Assembly: GCA_002316015.1 (NCBI GenBank)
Contig: DCCS01000044.1
Location: forward strand, 151,860 to 176,177
Length of the DNA: 24,318 nucleotides
Direction of reading: 5' to 3'
From: Prevotellaceae bacterium UBA1075
GTDB lineage: Bacteria > Bacteroidota > Bacteroidia > Bacteroidales > Bacteroidaceae
In this document: one piece after another, positions 13,782 to 21,819 of the stretch
Numbering within the stretch: position 1 is the first letter of the stretch
How the letters are laid out: the number at the start of each line of letters is the position of its first letter
Notes under the pieces: generated by a model
What the model was told of the DNA's origin: nothing
The model's database searches: none
What the model saw: the letters and a program-made list of their open reading frames with translations, nothing else
Program-made: the position numbers and the translations under genes

Positions 13782-14225
13782 TTACAGGGCGTTGGCCGTG
13801 AGAATGAGCACCAGCAAGCCCAGGATGGCATACAGCTCGGGGAACACGGCCAGCACCATGGTGGTACCGAAGGCATTGTGTCCCGCACCGATGGCGCTGA
13901 TACCATTGGCGCAGACCTTTGCCTGGCGGATAGCCGAGAAGAGCGCCACCAGCCCCAGGGCCAAGCCCGCACCGAAGATGGCACACGCGGCCGGCATCTG
14001 GATGTCGGGAGTCACCTTGCTGTTGAGCATGAAGAAGCCCACAAAGCCATACAGGCCCTGGGACGAGGGCAGGGCGGACAGAGCCATATAGGCACCGCTG
14101 GACGAGGGGTTCTTCTTGAAGGCACCGATGGAGGCGTTGCCACAGATGGTCACGCCGTAAGCACTGCCAATACCTGAGAGGGCAACGCAGAGCGCGACGC
14201 CCAGATAAGCTAAAAAGATTTCCAT
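13782..14225 (-). CDS. ntpK: V-type ATP synthase subunit K (c-ring proteolipid)
   Basis: A 147-aa duplicated proteolipid with four transmembrane helices (two hairpins) that forms the membrane rotor ring of the V-ATPase. The ion-carrying glutamate is E130 in FPELYAIL. Aligned by eye to Enterococcus hirae NtpK, the Na+ ligands L61, T64, Q65, Q110 and E139 correspond to L52, S55, Q56 (in LPSSQGLYGF), Q101 (in AIRQAKV) and E130. All are kept except a conservative Thr-to-Ser change, so Na+ coupling is a reasonable prediction. Last gene of the operon, 23 nt after ntpI and just before the bidirectional terminator. The start follows ACACAAACAAATTT. Confidence 0.95.
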   Translation of the reverse strand: MEIFLAYLGVALCVALSGIGSAYGVTICGNASIGAFKKNPSSSGAYMALSALPSSQGLYGFVGFFMLNSKVTPDIQMPAACAIFGAGLALGLVALFSAIRQAKVCANGISAIGAGHNAFGTTMVLAVFPELYAILGLLVLILTANAL

Positions 14226-14248
14226 AAATTTGTTTGTGTTATTGATTA

Positions 14249-16123
14249 TTACTTATTGTATTCTTTCTTGAATGGCTTATACTCCTTGCCGCCACCCTCG
14301 AAGCCTGCGTTCTTGAAGAACTCCACGAAGGTCAAGCGCATGGGATGCACAAAGGCTGATATCATGCTCAAGGCAAAGGTAATCCCGTGCCCAGCAAACA
14401 GGATAAGAAGCATGGGCAGCCAGCGCACATAGACGGGCAGGCCCGAAGTCATGCCGATGGCCAGCGAGTTGAACACGCCGCCCAGCACGCCGCCCGTGAG
14501 TCCGAGGGCAAACAGGCGTATGTAACTGAGCAGGTCGCCCAGCAAGCCGGTGGCCATGCCGTAGGTTTCCCAAACGCCACCACCGATGTTGCCCAGCAGC
14601 CCCAGCAGGGGACGCCGGTAACTGCCGGGGGAATTGTAGAAGAATATGCCCAGCGCGCACACGCCTATCAGCCCCATCAGCACATGCCGCAGGAGGGCGG
14701 GCAAACTCACCCCACAGGCGGGAAGCCCGTAGAGGATGAGCGCAAGCACAATGGCCCCCACCCAGCAGAAGGTGCCTATGCCATAGGCCAGGCCAAAGTT
14801 CTTGACCGCCTTGCAGCCCTTGAGCACCATGCCCAGGAGCACCTGCACCAGGCCCAGGGCCACCGAGAGCACCATCATGGGCGAGTATCCGAAGATGGGT
14901 CCCACACCGTTGTCATTGATGAAGTAGGGCTTCACGGGAGCCAGGAACGCCCAGTCCTGCTTGCTGAGGTCAATGCCGAAGAACGTGCCCATGAGCAGTC
15001 CGCACACGACCGTCATCCCTCCCAGCCACATCATGAGCTTGCCATAGTTGCGCACGTCGCCCTTGCCAAGCCTCGAGGCGGCCAGTCCGCCCAGCAGCAC
15101 CAGCAGCCCATAGCCGCCGTCACCCAGGCAGAGGCCGAAGAAGAGCATGAAGAAAGGCGCGAAGAAGACCGAGGGGTCCAGGTCGTGGTAGTTGGGCAGG
15201 GAGTACATGCGCAGTATCGGTTCGAAGAGCGTGGTGAACTTCCCGTTGGTGATCTGCACGGGCACATCGTCCTCGAAGGCGGGGTCTTCCATACAATAAT
15301 ATATATGGTCGGCATCAAGTTTCGCGCGGAGGGGCTCCGTGCGGTCGGCACGCACCCACCCCACCAGTAGCCGCAGCGCGTCGCCCGCCACGCGCTCGTC
15401 GCTCAGATGCACGCGCTCGAGCTGGATGGAGTCACGGGCCTGCAACTGCCCGTCCTGCAGCACGGGGCACAGGTGCGTCCCGATGTAAAGCAGCTCGCCA
15501 TGCAGGAGGTCGAGCCTGTGCTGCACCCTGACGCGCTCGGCACGCCTCTGCTCCAGAGATTCCTGGGGCAGGAAGATTTGCTCGGCGGCTATGTCGGGCT
15601 TCTCCTTGCTGAAGGTCACAAAGTAGGTGCTCTTCGACAACTCGTTTACAGGGATGGCGAAATACTTGTCCGCCCACTCCTGCCGGAAGAACTTGGAGCT
15701 GCTGCGGAAGAACGCGACCTTGATCCCGGCGGTATCGGCCAGCCTCTGGAGCGCGCCCATGTCGAAATCGCCCCAGGGCTCAAGCGCGTGTATGTCCTTG
15801 TCCACCGCGTCCCGCTCGTGCATGAGCGACTGCTCCTCGTGCTGAATGGCCTCCACGCGCGAAAGCAGCGCACAGGCGTCCCGGGTGTCTGCGGCAGCCG
15901 GCGCGTGAGGCTCCACCTTGTAGGTCTTGGCGGCGGTGTCAAGCACATGCCGCGCGGCCGTGTAGCGCGCGTCCAAGTCCAGGGCCTGGCGCAGTTCCTC
16001 GCTTGACGCCCCCTGCTGCAGCTGCTGCACGTGCACCACGCCCTGCTGGCGCAGGGATTCAAGGAAAGCGTCGTACTCCCTGTCAGTCACCAGGAAGGTG
16101 AACTTCTTCATTCTCTCTATCAT
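14249..16123 (-). CDS. ntpI: V-type ATP synthase subunit I (stator, a-subunit)
   Basis: A 624-aa membrane stator subunit providing the ion half-channels. The cytosolic N-terminal half (about 1-330) is charged and coiled, with segments such as YDAFLESLRQQGVVHVQQL typical of the family. The C-terminal half has seven to eight transmembrane helices starting at FFAPFFMLFFGLCLGDGGYG. The essential arginine that faces the rotor glutamate is in LSYIRLFALG, at about R536. The protein ends with the usual FEGGGKEYKPF tail. Length is close to other bacterial I subunits. Its ATG overlaps the ntpD stop by four bases. MKKFTFL at residue 5 is an alternative start, but the overlap favours the first Met. Confidence 0.95.
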   Translation of the reverse strand: MIERMKKFTFLVTDREYDAFLESLRQQGVVHVQQLQQGASSEELRQALDLDARYTAARHVLDTAAKTYKVEPHAPAAADTRDACALLSRVEAIQHEEQSLMHERDAVDKDIHALEPWGDFDMGALQRLADTAGIKVAFFRSSSKFFRQEWADKYFAIPVNELSKSTYFVTFSKEKPDIAAEQIFLPQESLEQRRAERVRVQHRLDLLHGELLYIGTHLCPVLQDGQLQARDSIQLERVHLSDERVAGDALRLLVGWVRADRTEPLRAKLDADHIYYCMEDPAFEDDVPVQITNGKFTTLFEPILRMYSLPNYHDLDPSVFFAPFFMLFFGLCLGDGGYGLLVLLGGLAASRLGKGDVRNYGKLMMWLGGMTVVCGLLMGTFFGIDLSKQDWAFLAPVKPYFINDNGVGPIFGYSPMMVLSVALGLVQVLLGMVLKGCKAVKNFGLAYGIGTFCWVGAIVLALILYGLPACGVSLPALLRHVLMGLIGVCALGIFFYNSPGSYRRPLLGLLGNIGGGVWETYGMATGLLGDLLSYIRLFALGLTGGVLGGVFNSLAIGMTSGLPVYVRWLPMLLILFAGHGITFALSMISAFVHPMRLTFVEFFKNAGFEGGGKEYKPFKKEYNK

Positions 16124-16725
16124 GCGATGGCCTCCTTTCTCTTCTCCTTCAAGGCTTTCAGTATCTTCTGCGAGGATTTGGAGAGGTTCTCCTCGTCCTC
16201 CATGAAACGCTTGATCTTGCGCACAGCCTCCTGGTAGCCTGGTATCTGCACCTTCTCAAAGAGGTTCACCTTCTGGGTTGTCTTCTTGCGGGCATGCTCG
16301 AGCAGGTGCAGTTTCGCCTCGGCAAACTCACGCTCCACGGCTGTCTTGGCCAGCCCCTGAAGCAGGTTGATGCCGTCGAAATACCACTTGGGTGCGCTGA
16401 ACAGGCCGAAGGGACGCACTTCCAGCTCGATGTTGTTGAGCACAGGCACCCTCACGCCCGCTATCTTGCGCACTCCCAACTGCACGTCGCGCAGGCTCAC
16501 CAGCGAGGTGTCAAACTCACCCCACAAGGCGTACATGCGCTCGTATCCAGCAATCTGGGTCTCCAGCAACTGCTCCAGGCGGGTTACCTCTTCCTTGCAT
16601 TTCTTCACTTCCAGCCGCAGGGCCGTCTCCTTGCTCTTGATGATGGGCAGGGTGCGCTGGCGCATCTTCAGGTTCTTCTCAAGCTGCTGGAGCGAAGTCT
16701 TGTTGTATTGAAACTTTATTGCCAT
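16120..16725 (-). CDS. ntpD: V-type ATP synthase subunit D (central stalk)
   Basis: A 201-aa rotor-axle subunit, predominantly two long helices forming an antiparallel coiled coil inside the A3B3 head. The N-terminal helix begins KFQYNKTSLQQLEKNLKMRQ and the C-terminal helix contains FEKVQIPGYQEAVRKIKRFMEDEE, both characteristic. The start is the ATG at 16725, which gives the conserved N-terminus MAIKFQYNKTSL; in-frame sequence upstream crosses a hairpin region and is not coding. It follows ntpB after an unusually long gap (214 nt). The start lies just downstream of two hairpins that may affect its translation. Confidence 0.94.
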   Translation of the reverse strand: MAIKFQYNKTSLQQLEKNLKMRQRTLPIIKSKETALRLEVKKCKEEVTRLEQLLETQIAGYERMYALWGEFDTSLVSLRDVQLGVRKIAGVRVPVLNNIELEVRPFGLFSAPKWYFDGINLLQGLAKTAVEREFAEAKLHLLEHARKKTTQKVNLFEKVQIPGYQEAVRKIKRFMEDEENLSKSSQKILKALKEKRKEAIA

Positions 16726-16729
16726 AGTT

Positions 16730-16762
16730 GTGAGCCCCCTCACATCCCCCACGAAGGGGGGA
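16730..16762 (-). promoter_or_regulatory. Tandem hairpins before the ntpD start
   Basis: GTGAG-CCCC-CTCAC (16730-16743) and CCCCC/GGGGG around ACGAA (16746-16760) form two adjacent stems ending five bases before the ntpD ATG in the mRNA. The G-rich loop and 5' arm of the nearer stem are the only possible ribosome site, so it could be masked. They lie at the 3' end of the 214-nt B-D gap, exactly where the subunit stoichiometry changes from three copies (A, B) to one (D, I). Confidence 0.55.
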
Positions 16763-16939
16763 CGAAGCATACCGGGGACCTTGTTGTTGTTCTACAGTCT
16801 TCTTTTACCTTTTCTCGCTTTGGGGAAGTGTCCCGCGCGCCCTCCCCCCGCTCTTCGCCCGCCGGAGCGGCCTGGGAAACCGCCTGTGGGGCCGGCCCGT
16901 GGCGCGGTAGAGTGCCTGGAGGGGAGTCGGGACAAGACC

Positions 16940-18262
16940 CTACTTCCAGTATATGTCGGTGAACTCCTTCTTGATGTTGACCTCCTCGAGCTTGAAGTAC
17001 TTGCGGAAGAGCCCCCATGCGACATCGAGCATTTCCTCGATGTCGAGGTTCACATCAATGGCAAGCAGCTGTGTGGCATAGTCCTTGGCGAAGTTCAGGC
17101 AGCGGATGTCGTAGTCGGTGAGGTCGAAGCCGTTCTCCTGCTTGGTCTTCGCGTTGGCCGCATCGGCGTACAGGCGGATGGCCGCGTTCATTACCTGGGA
17201 GTGGTCGGCGCGTGTCTTCTTTCCGGCCACGAGCTGCTTCAGGCGCGAGAGTGAGCGGAAGGGGTCGATGATGACCTTGCCCACGTCGCTGTCCCTGCGC
17301 AGGTAGAGCTGTCCCTCGGTGATATAGCCTGTGTTGTCGGGCACGGCATGCGTGATGTCGCCGCCGCTCAGCGTGGTCACGGCGATGATGGTGATGGAGC
17401 CTCCGCCCACACTTTCGGGGAACTGCACAGCCTTCTCGTAAATCTTGGCCAGGTCAGAGTAGAGCGACCCGGGCATGGAGTCCTTCGAGGGGATCTGGTC
17501 CATGCGGTTGCTCACGATTGAGAGCGAGTCGGCATACGAGGTCATGTCCGTCAGCAGCACCAGCACGGTCTCATGCTTCTCCACGGCGAAATACTCGGCG
17601 GCGGCAAGTGCCATGTCGGGCACGAGCAGGCGCTCCACGGCAGGATTCTCGGTGGTGTTGATGAAGGAGATGATGCGGTCGAGCGCACCGGCGTTGGAGA
17701 ATGTGTTGCGGAAGAAGTAGTAGTCGTCGTTGGTCATTCCCATGCCTCCCAGGATGATCTTGTCGGCCTTGGCGCGCATGGCAACCATGGCCATCACCTC
17801 GTTGAAGGGCTGGTCGGGGTCGGCGAAGAAGGGTATCTTCTGCCCCGAGACCAGCGTGTTGTTCAGGTCTATGCCCGCGATACCCGTGGCGATAAGTTCG
17901 CTGGGCTGCTTGCGGCGCACAGGGTTCACGCTGGGGCCGCCTATCTCCACCTCCTTGCCCTCGATGGCCGGCCCCCCGTCGATGGGCTCGCCATAGGCGT
18001 TGAAGAAGCGTCCGGCCAACTGCTCGCTCACCTTCAGGGTCGGTGCCTTGCCCAGGAATGTCACCTCGGCGTTGGTGGGGATCCCCCCCGTGCCCTCGAA
18101 CACCTGCAGCGTGACCTCGTCGCCCGAGATGCGCACCACCTGTGCCAGCTTGCCGTCAATGCGTGCAAGCTCGTCGTTGCCTACTCCCTTGGCCTTGAGC
18201 ATGCAGGTGGCCTTGGTGATCTGGCTTATTTGCGTATATACTTTCTGAAATGCTGTTGCCAT
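16940..18262 (-). CDS. ntpB: V-type ATP synthase subunit B
   Basis: A 440-aa regulatory, non-catalytic nucleotide-binding-fold subunit; three copies alternate with A in the head. It lacks a working P-loop, as expected: the corresponding stretch is SGQKIPFFADPDQPFNEV. Family features include the beta-barrel N-terminus, LDRIISFINTTENPAVERLLVPDMALAAAEY split over the middle, and the DMTSYADSLS and RMDQIPSKDSMPGSLYSDLA segments. The ATG at 18262 begins MATAFQKVYTQISQITKAT, matching family starts. An extended in-frame start at 18325 runs into the A-B gap and is rejected. It lies 76 nt after ntpA. Confidence 0.96.
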   Translation of the reverse strand: MATAFQKVYTQISQITKATCMLKAKGVGNDELARIDGKLAQVVRISGDEVTLQVFEGTGGIPTNAEVTFLGKAPTLKVSEQLAGRFFNAYGEPIDGGPAIEGKEVEIGGPSVNPVRRKQPSELIATGIAGIDLNNTLVSGQKIPFFADPDQPFNEVMAMVAMRAKADKIILGGMGMTNDDYYFFRNTFSNAGALDRIISFINTTENPAVERLLVPDMALAAAEYFAVEKHETVLVLLTDMTSYADSLSIVSNRMDQIPSKDSMPGSLYSDLAKIYEKAVQFPESVGGGSITIIAVTTLSGGDITHAVPDNTGYITEGQLYLRRDSDVGKVIIDPFRSLSRLKQLVAGKKTRADHSQVMNAAIRLYADAANAKTKQENGFDLTDYDIRCLNFAKDYATQLLAIDVNLDIEEMLDVAWGLFRKYFKLEEVNIKKEFTDIYWK

Positions 18263-18338
18263 AATGTATCGTTTTGCGGTCACGCGGCCGTGCGTCCACC
18301 CTGCTTCACCCGCAGTTGTGGCCACATGCCCCCGCGCC

Positions 18339-20081
18339 CTATTTAATCATTGCCTGCACCTGTGCCTTGTAGTCGTTGTACTGCTCGCTCTGGTAGGCCG
18401 AGTAGTTCATCTGCTTGCAGAGGTTTATCATCTTCTTGAAATAATCGGTCACCTCAAGGAAGGTGCCAAACTTGTAGTCCTCCTTGTCGCACACTGCGGT
18501 CACCAGGTCGAGCAACTCCTCCTGGCGTGCCATGGGTGTCATGGCGTCCACCTCATCGAATGCGTCCTGCTGCAGGATGACGAAGTCGATGACCTCGCTC
18601 TTCCAGAAAGTGACGTGGTACTCCACCGGCACGCCGTCATCTCCCAGGATGTTGATCTGCTCCGCTATCTCCTTGCCCCGCTGCATGCGTGTCTTGAGCT
18701 TCTGCACTTTGGGTATCCACGCGCTGTTGATGTGCTTGGCGATGTAGTCGGAGAACTCGGGATACTCCAGATACTTGGAGTAAGAGTCAATGGGGTTGAC
18801 GGCGGGATAGCGCTTCTTGTCGGCACGTTCCTGCTCCAGGCCGTAGAAGCAGCGCGCCACCTTCCTGGTGTTCTCGGTCACAGGCTCCTTCAGGTTTCCT
18901 CCGGCGGGCGACACCGTGCCCAGGAAGGTCACTGACCCCGCGTGCCCGTTGCGCAGGCGCACGTATCCCGCACGCCCGTAGAAATTGGAGATGAGCGCGC
19001 CCAGGTCCATGGGGAAAGCGTCGGGGCCGGGCAGTTCCTCCATACGGTTGCTCATCTCGCGCAGTGCCTGGGCCCAGCGCGAGGTGGAGTCGGCCATCAG
19101 CAGCACGCGCAAGCCCATCGAGCGGTAGTACTCCGCCATGGTCATGGCCGTATATACCGAAGCCTCGCGCGCCGCCACGGGCATGTTGCTGGTGTTGGCC
19201 ACGATGATGGTGCGTTCCATGAGCTTGCGGCCCGTGTGCGGGTCAACCAGCTCGGGGAACTCCGTGAAGATCTCCACCACTTCGTTGGCACGCTCGCCGC
19301 ACGCCGCGATGATCACGATATCGGCCTCGGCCTGCTTGGAGATGGCATGCTGCAGCACGGTCTTGCCCGTGCCGAAGGGGCCCGGGATGAAGCCCGTTCC
19401 GCCCTCGACGATGGGGTTGAAGGTGTCGATGGTGCGCACGCCGGTCTCGAGCAGTTTGAAGGGTCGCGGCTTCTCGGCATAGTTGGTCATGGCAAACTTC
19501 ACCGGCCAGTGCTGCACCATGTCCACCTTCAGTTCATGGCCCTGTTCGTCCTCCAGCACGGCCACCACATCGTGTATCTTGTACTTTCCCGCCGCCGCCA
19601 CGCTCTTGACGGTGGCAAGCCCCTTCATCTGGAAAGGCACCATGACCTTGAGCAACTGGTGGTTCTCCTCCACCTCGCCCAGCCAGTCGCTCTCCCGCAC
19701 GCGGTCGCCGGGCTTGGCAAGGGGCTTGAAGTCCCACTCGCGTCCCGCGTCGAGCGGCTCGGTATATTGCCCGCGCTTGAGGAACACGCCCTCCATCTTG
19801 TCCAGGTCATTCTGCAGTCCGTCATAGTTCTTGCTGAGCATCCCGGGCCCCAGCTGTATCTCGAGCATGTGCCCGGTGAACTCTGCAGGGGCTCCCACCT
19901 TCAGCCCGCGGGTGCTCTCAAACACCTGCACAAAGGCGTCCTGTCCTGTGACCTTGATGACCTCCGCCATCAGCCGGTCGCCTCCTGTCTCTATGTAGCA
20001 AATCTCCCCCTGCATCACAGGCCCGTCCACACGGATTGTGACCATGTTGGAAACCACGCCACTTACAGTTCCTTTTGTCAT
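18339..20081 (-). CDS. ntpA: V-type ATP synthase subunit A (catalytic)
   Basis: A 580-aa catalytic subunit; three copies hydrolyse or make ATP. The Walker A loop is GPFGTGKT (234-241). The catalytic-glutamate region AACGERANEV and the Walker B-type strand RVLLMADSTSRWAQALRE follow in order. The bulge domain specific to V/A-type A subunits (about 110-200, including GLATVKSVAAAGKYKIHD) is present. The C-terminal helical domain ends QYNDYKAQVQAMIK. Length is typical of bacterial V-type A subunits. The start follows GTAAACAACAAAAAAGCATA, an A-rich leader, 20 nt after the DUF2764 gene. Confidence 0.97.
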   Translation of the reverse strand: MTKGTVSGVVSNMVTIRVDGPVMQGEICYIETGGDRLMAEVIKVTGQDAFVQVFESTRGLKVGAPAEFTGHMLEIQLGPGMLSKNYDGLQNDLDKMEGVFLKRGQYTEPLDAGREWDFKPLAKPGDRVRESDWLGEVEENHQLLKVMVPFQMKGLATVKSVAAAGKYKIHDVVAVLEDEQGHELKVDMVQHWPVKFAMTNYAEKPRPFKLLETGVRTIDTFNPIVEGGTGFIPGPFGTGKTVLQHAISKQAEADIVIIAACGERANEVVEIFTEFPELVDPHTGRKLMERTIIVANTSNMPVAAREASVYTAMTMAEYYRSMGLRVLLMADSTSRWAQALREMSNRMEELPGPDAFPMDLGALISNFYGRAGYVRLRNGHAGSVTFLGTVSPAGGNLKEPVTENTRKVARCFYGLEQERADKKRYPAVNPIDSYSKYLEYPEFSDYIAKHINSAWIPKVQKLKTRMQRGKEIAEQINILGDDGVPVEYHVTFWKSEVIDFVILQQDAFDEVDAMTPMARQEELLDLVTAVCDKEDYKFGTFLEVTDYFKKMINLCKQMNYSAYQSEQYNDYKAQVQAMIK

Positions 20082-20101
20082 TGTATATGCTTTTTTGTTG
20101 T

Positions 20102-20947
20102 TTACTTCTGTACAAACTCCTCGGGCACGCGGGCCTGCGAGCGCAGGTTCTCGATGATCTGCCTGAAGGTCTCCTTGCCGGTCTGCACGTCCAGCCTGGC
20201 CCAGCGGTACTGCATCTCCAGCTTGCAGTGGTAGGCAAACACGGCGTCGATGGCAAACGGGTTGAGGAAGGTGCGATCATCGAGCCACAGCCACTTGAAG
20301 GCATCGATCATCTTCTCCTTCCTTACGGGGTCGTCCTCGTCCACTATCTTCATCAGTTGCTTGACGTAGTCATACTCGTGTGTGAGGTCAAAGTCGCGCG
20401 TCTTGTTCTCGCGTATCATGTCCTGCACCTCGCCGTTGCCCTTGATGTAGTCGGCCACGTTCCACCCGTTCTTGCGCGCCAGCATGGCGGTGAGTATGTT
20501 GGTCACGTCGAGGTTGAGCTGGTACCAGTCGCGCATCATGCGGTTGGGACAGGTGGTGATGGCATAGTTCAGGAACTGGTAAGCCATCTCGTCCTCCGGG
20601 AAATAGCCTTTCCTGCCCTTGTTGTAATTGTATTCGCGGGCGAAGACACTCATGAAGGACGGGAACCGGTGCACGTTGAAATTCATCTCCCTCGCGCTTG
20701 TGATGAGGTCCTGGTACTGCTCCAGGGTGTAGTTCCCGTAGAGGTCAATCTTGGCCCCGGGGTCTTTGAGCAGTCTCACGAGGTTCCGGCAGTCCAGCCT
20801 CAGATAGAAGTAGGAGATGAGCTTGCGGTCATGGTCTGACAGCTCGCCGTCACACCACTCCCTGAGTTCCTCGAATGAGAAGCCCGGCCGCGTGTCGGCG
20901 AGGTCTATGTCGGGCAGTCCCGCCACCAAACAATAATAATTCCCCAT
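20102..20947 (-). CDS. DUF2764 family protein, putative V-ATPase C-like subunit
   Basis: A 281-aa soluble helical protein of the DUF2764 family, which occurs in chlamydial and Bacteroidetes V-ATPase operons at this same place, between E and A. The N-terminus MGNYYCLVAGLPDIDL is characteristic. The middle section (DWYQLNLDVTNILTAMLARK and then NGWNVADYIKG) resembles the Asn-Ile-x-x-x-Leu-x-x-Lys pattern of V-type C (AC39) subunits. No separate C, F or G gene is present in this operon, so a role as the central-stalk C-type socket is a reasonable inference, not proven by what I see. No signal peptide or membrane helix. The start follows ACAAGCATACAC; the gap to ntpE is 91 nt. Confidence 0.88.
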   Translation of the reverse strand: MGNYYCLVAGLPDIDLADTRPGFSFEELREWCDGELSDHDRKLISYFYLRLDCRNLVRLLKDPGAKIDLYGNYTLEQYQDLITSAREMNFNVHRFPSFMSVFAREYNYNKGRKGYFPEDEMAYQFLNYAITTCPNRMMRDWYQLNLDVTNILTAMLARKNGWNVADYIKGNGEVQDMIRENKTRDFDLTHEYDYVKQLMKIVDEDDPVRKEKMIDAFKWLWLDDRTFLNPFAIDAVFAYHCKLEMQYRWARLDVQTGKETFRQIIENLRSQARVPEEFVQK

Positions 20948-21038
20948 GTGTATGCTTGTTACTTAACCTTATTGGGCATGCCTCTCTGCCAGTGCCGCCG
21001 GATGCCGGCCTGGAGGGGGAGGCCATGCTGTCCCCCGC

Positions 21039-21626
21039 TCAGAAGAGCATCTCCACGAGTTGCGGACGCAGGAAACTCTTGAAATAGTCCTCAAACTCCT
21101 CGCGTCCGAACTCCACCTTGTAGCTGCCGTCAGCGGGCGCGATGGCAAGCAGGGTGTCCTTTCCGCTCACCTGCCTGATGGTGAGTCCCTTGTCGAGCAG
21201 CCCCTTGGCCTTGGCGGCGAAGTACTTCTTGAGGCTCTCGGCCTGGTCGGTGCTGAGCACCACAGGGCCGTCGCCCGCCCACTTGCTTGCCAGTTCCACG
21301 GCAAACTTGGGCAGGAATTCGGGGTCTGAGACCAGTCCCTTGACAGCCTCGTCCACTGTGTTGCCCGTCAGCACATTGGCAATTTCACTTTTGAGGGCGT
21401 TGACGGCCTGGCTGGCGTAGAGTCTCAGCTCGCTCCTGGTGTTGGCGTCCAGTTCGTCCGCCTTCTTCTTGGCTTGTGCCTCTATGGCCTGCGCCTGCTG
21501 GCGGGCAGCCTCGAGGATCTTCTGCGCCTCGGCCTCGGCCCCGGCCTTGATGTTGGCCGCCTCGGCCTGGCCACGCTCCACGCCCTCGCGGTAGAGTTTC
21601 TCTGTCAGTTCTTGAATCTTCTCCAT
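21039..21626 (-). CDS. ntpE: V-type ATP synthase subunit E (peripheral stalk)
   Basis: A 195-aa peripheral-stalk subunit. The N-terminal 90 residues are a long Ala/Glu/Gln-rich coiled coil (KLYREGVERGQAEAANIKAG onward to AIEAQAKKKADELD). A compact C-terminal domain ends in the GREEFEDYFKSFLRPQLVEMLF segment. The start is the ATG at 21626 (MEKIQELTEKLYREG), the first coherent family residue. In-frame sequence further upstream is low-complexity and reads into the dsbD-ntpE gap. First gene of the ATPase operon. I find no TAnnTTTG box in the 193-nt gap, so readthrough from dsbD or an atypical promoter must be considered. In other bacteria E pairs with G in the stalk, but no G gene is here. Confidence 0.94.
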   Translation of the reverse strand: MEKIQELTEKLYREGVERGQAEAANIKAGAEAEAQKILEAARQQAQAIEAQAKKKADELDANTRSELRLYASQAVNALKSEIANVLTGNTVDEAVKGLVSDPEFLPKFAVELASKWAGDGPVVLSTDQAESLKKYFAAKAKGLLDKGLTIRQVSGKDTLLAIAPADGSYKVEFGREEFEDYFKSFLRPQLVEMLF

Positions 21627-21819
21627 TCTGTATCTGTCTTTTTGTTGTGTTCTCTTGTCCGGAGTGTCCCGCGACACTGCCCGGCCTGGCTTCTTGCCCC
21701 TTGTGGCGGCTCCCTTTCCGCCCCTGTCGGCTTGAACTTCGCCAAGCCATTGCCCTCCTTCCTGTTCCGGCCTCCGTACCGGACAGTGCCGGGGACTCCC
21801 GGGGGCATCCCGGCGGGTG

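Noticed and set aside
16740..17025. Small minus-strand open frames in the ntpB-ntpD gap
   Set aside because: They overlap the ntpB end in other frames, are Pro/Arg-rich and have no start context or recognisable domain.
21799..21813. Terminator between dsbD and the V-ATPase operon
   Set aside because: CCGGG/CCCGG around a 5-base loop is only a 5-bp stem with no U-tract; too weak to call.
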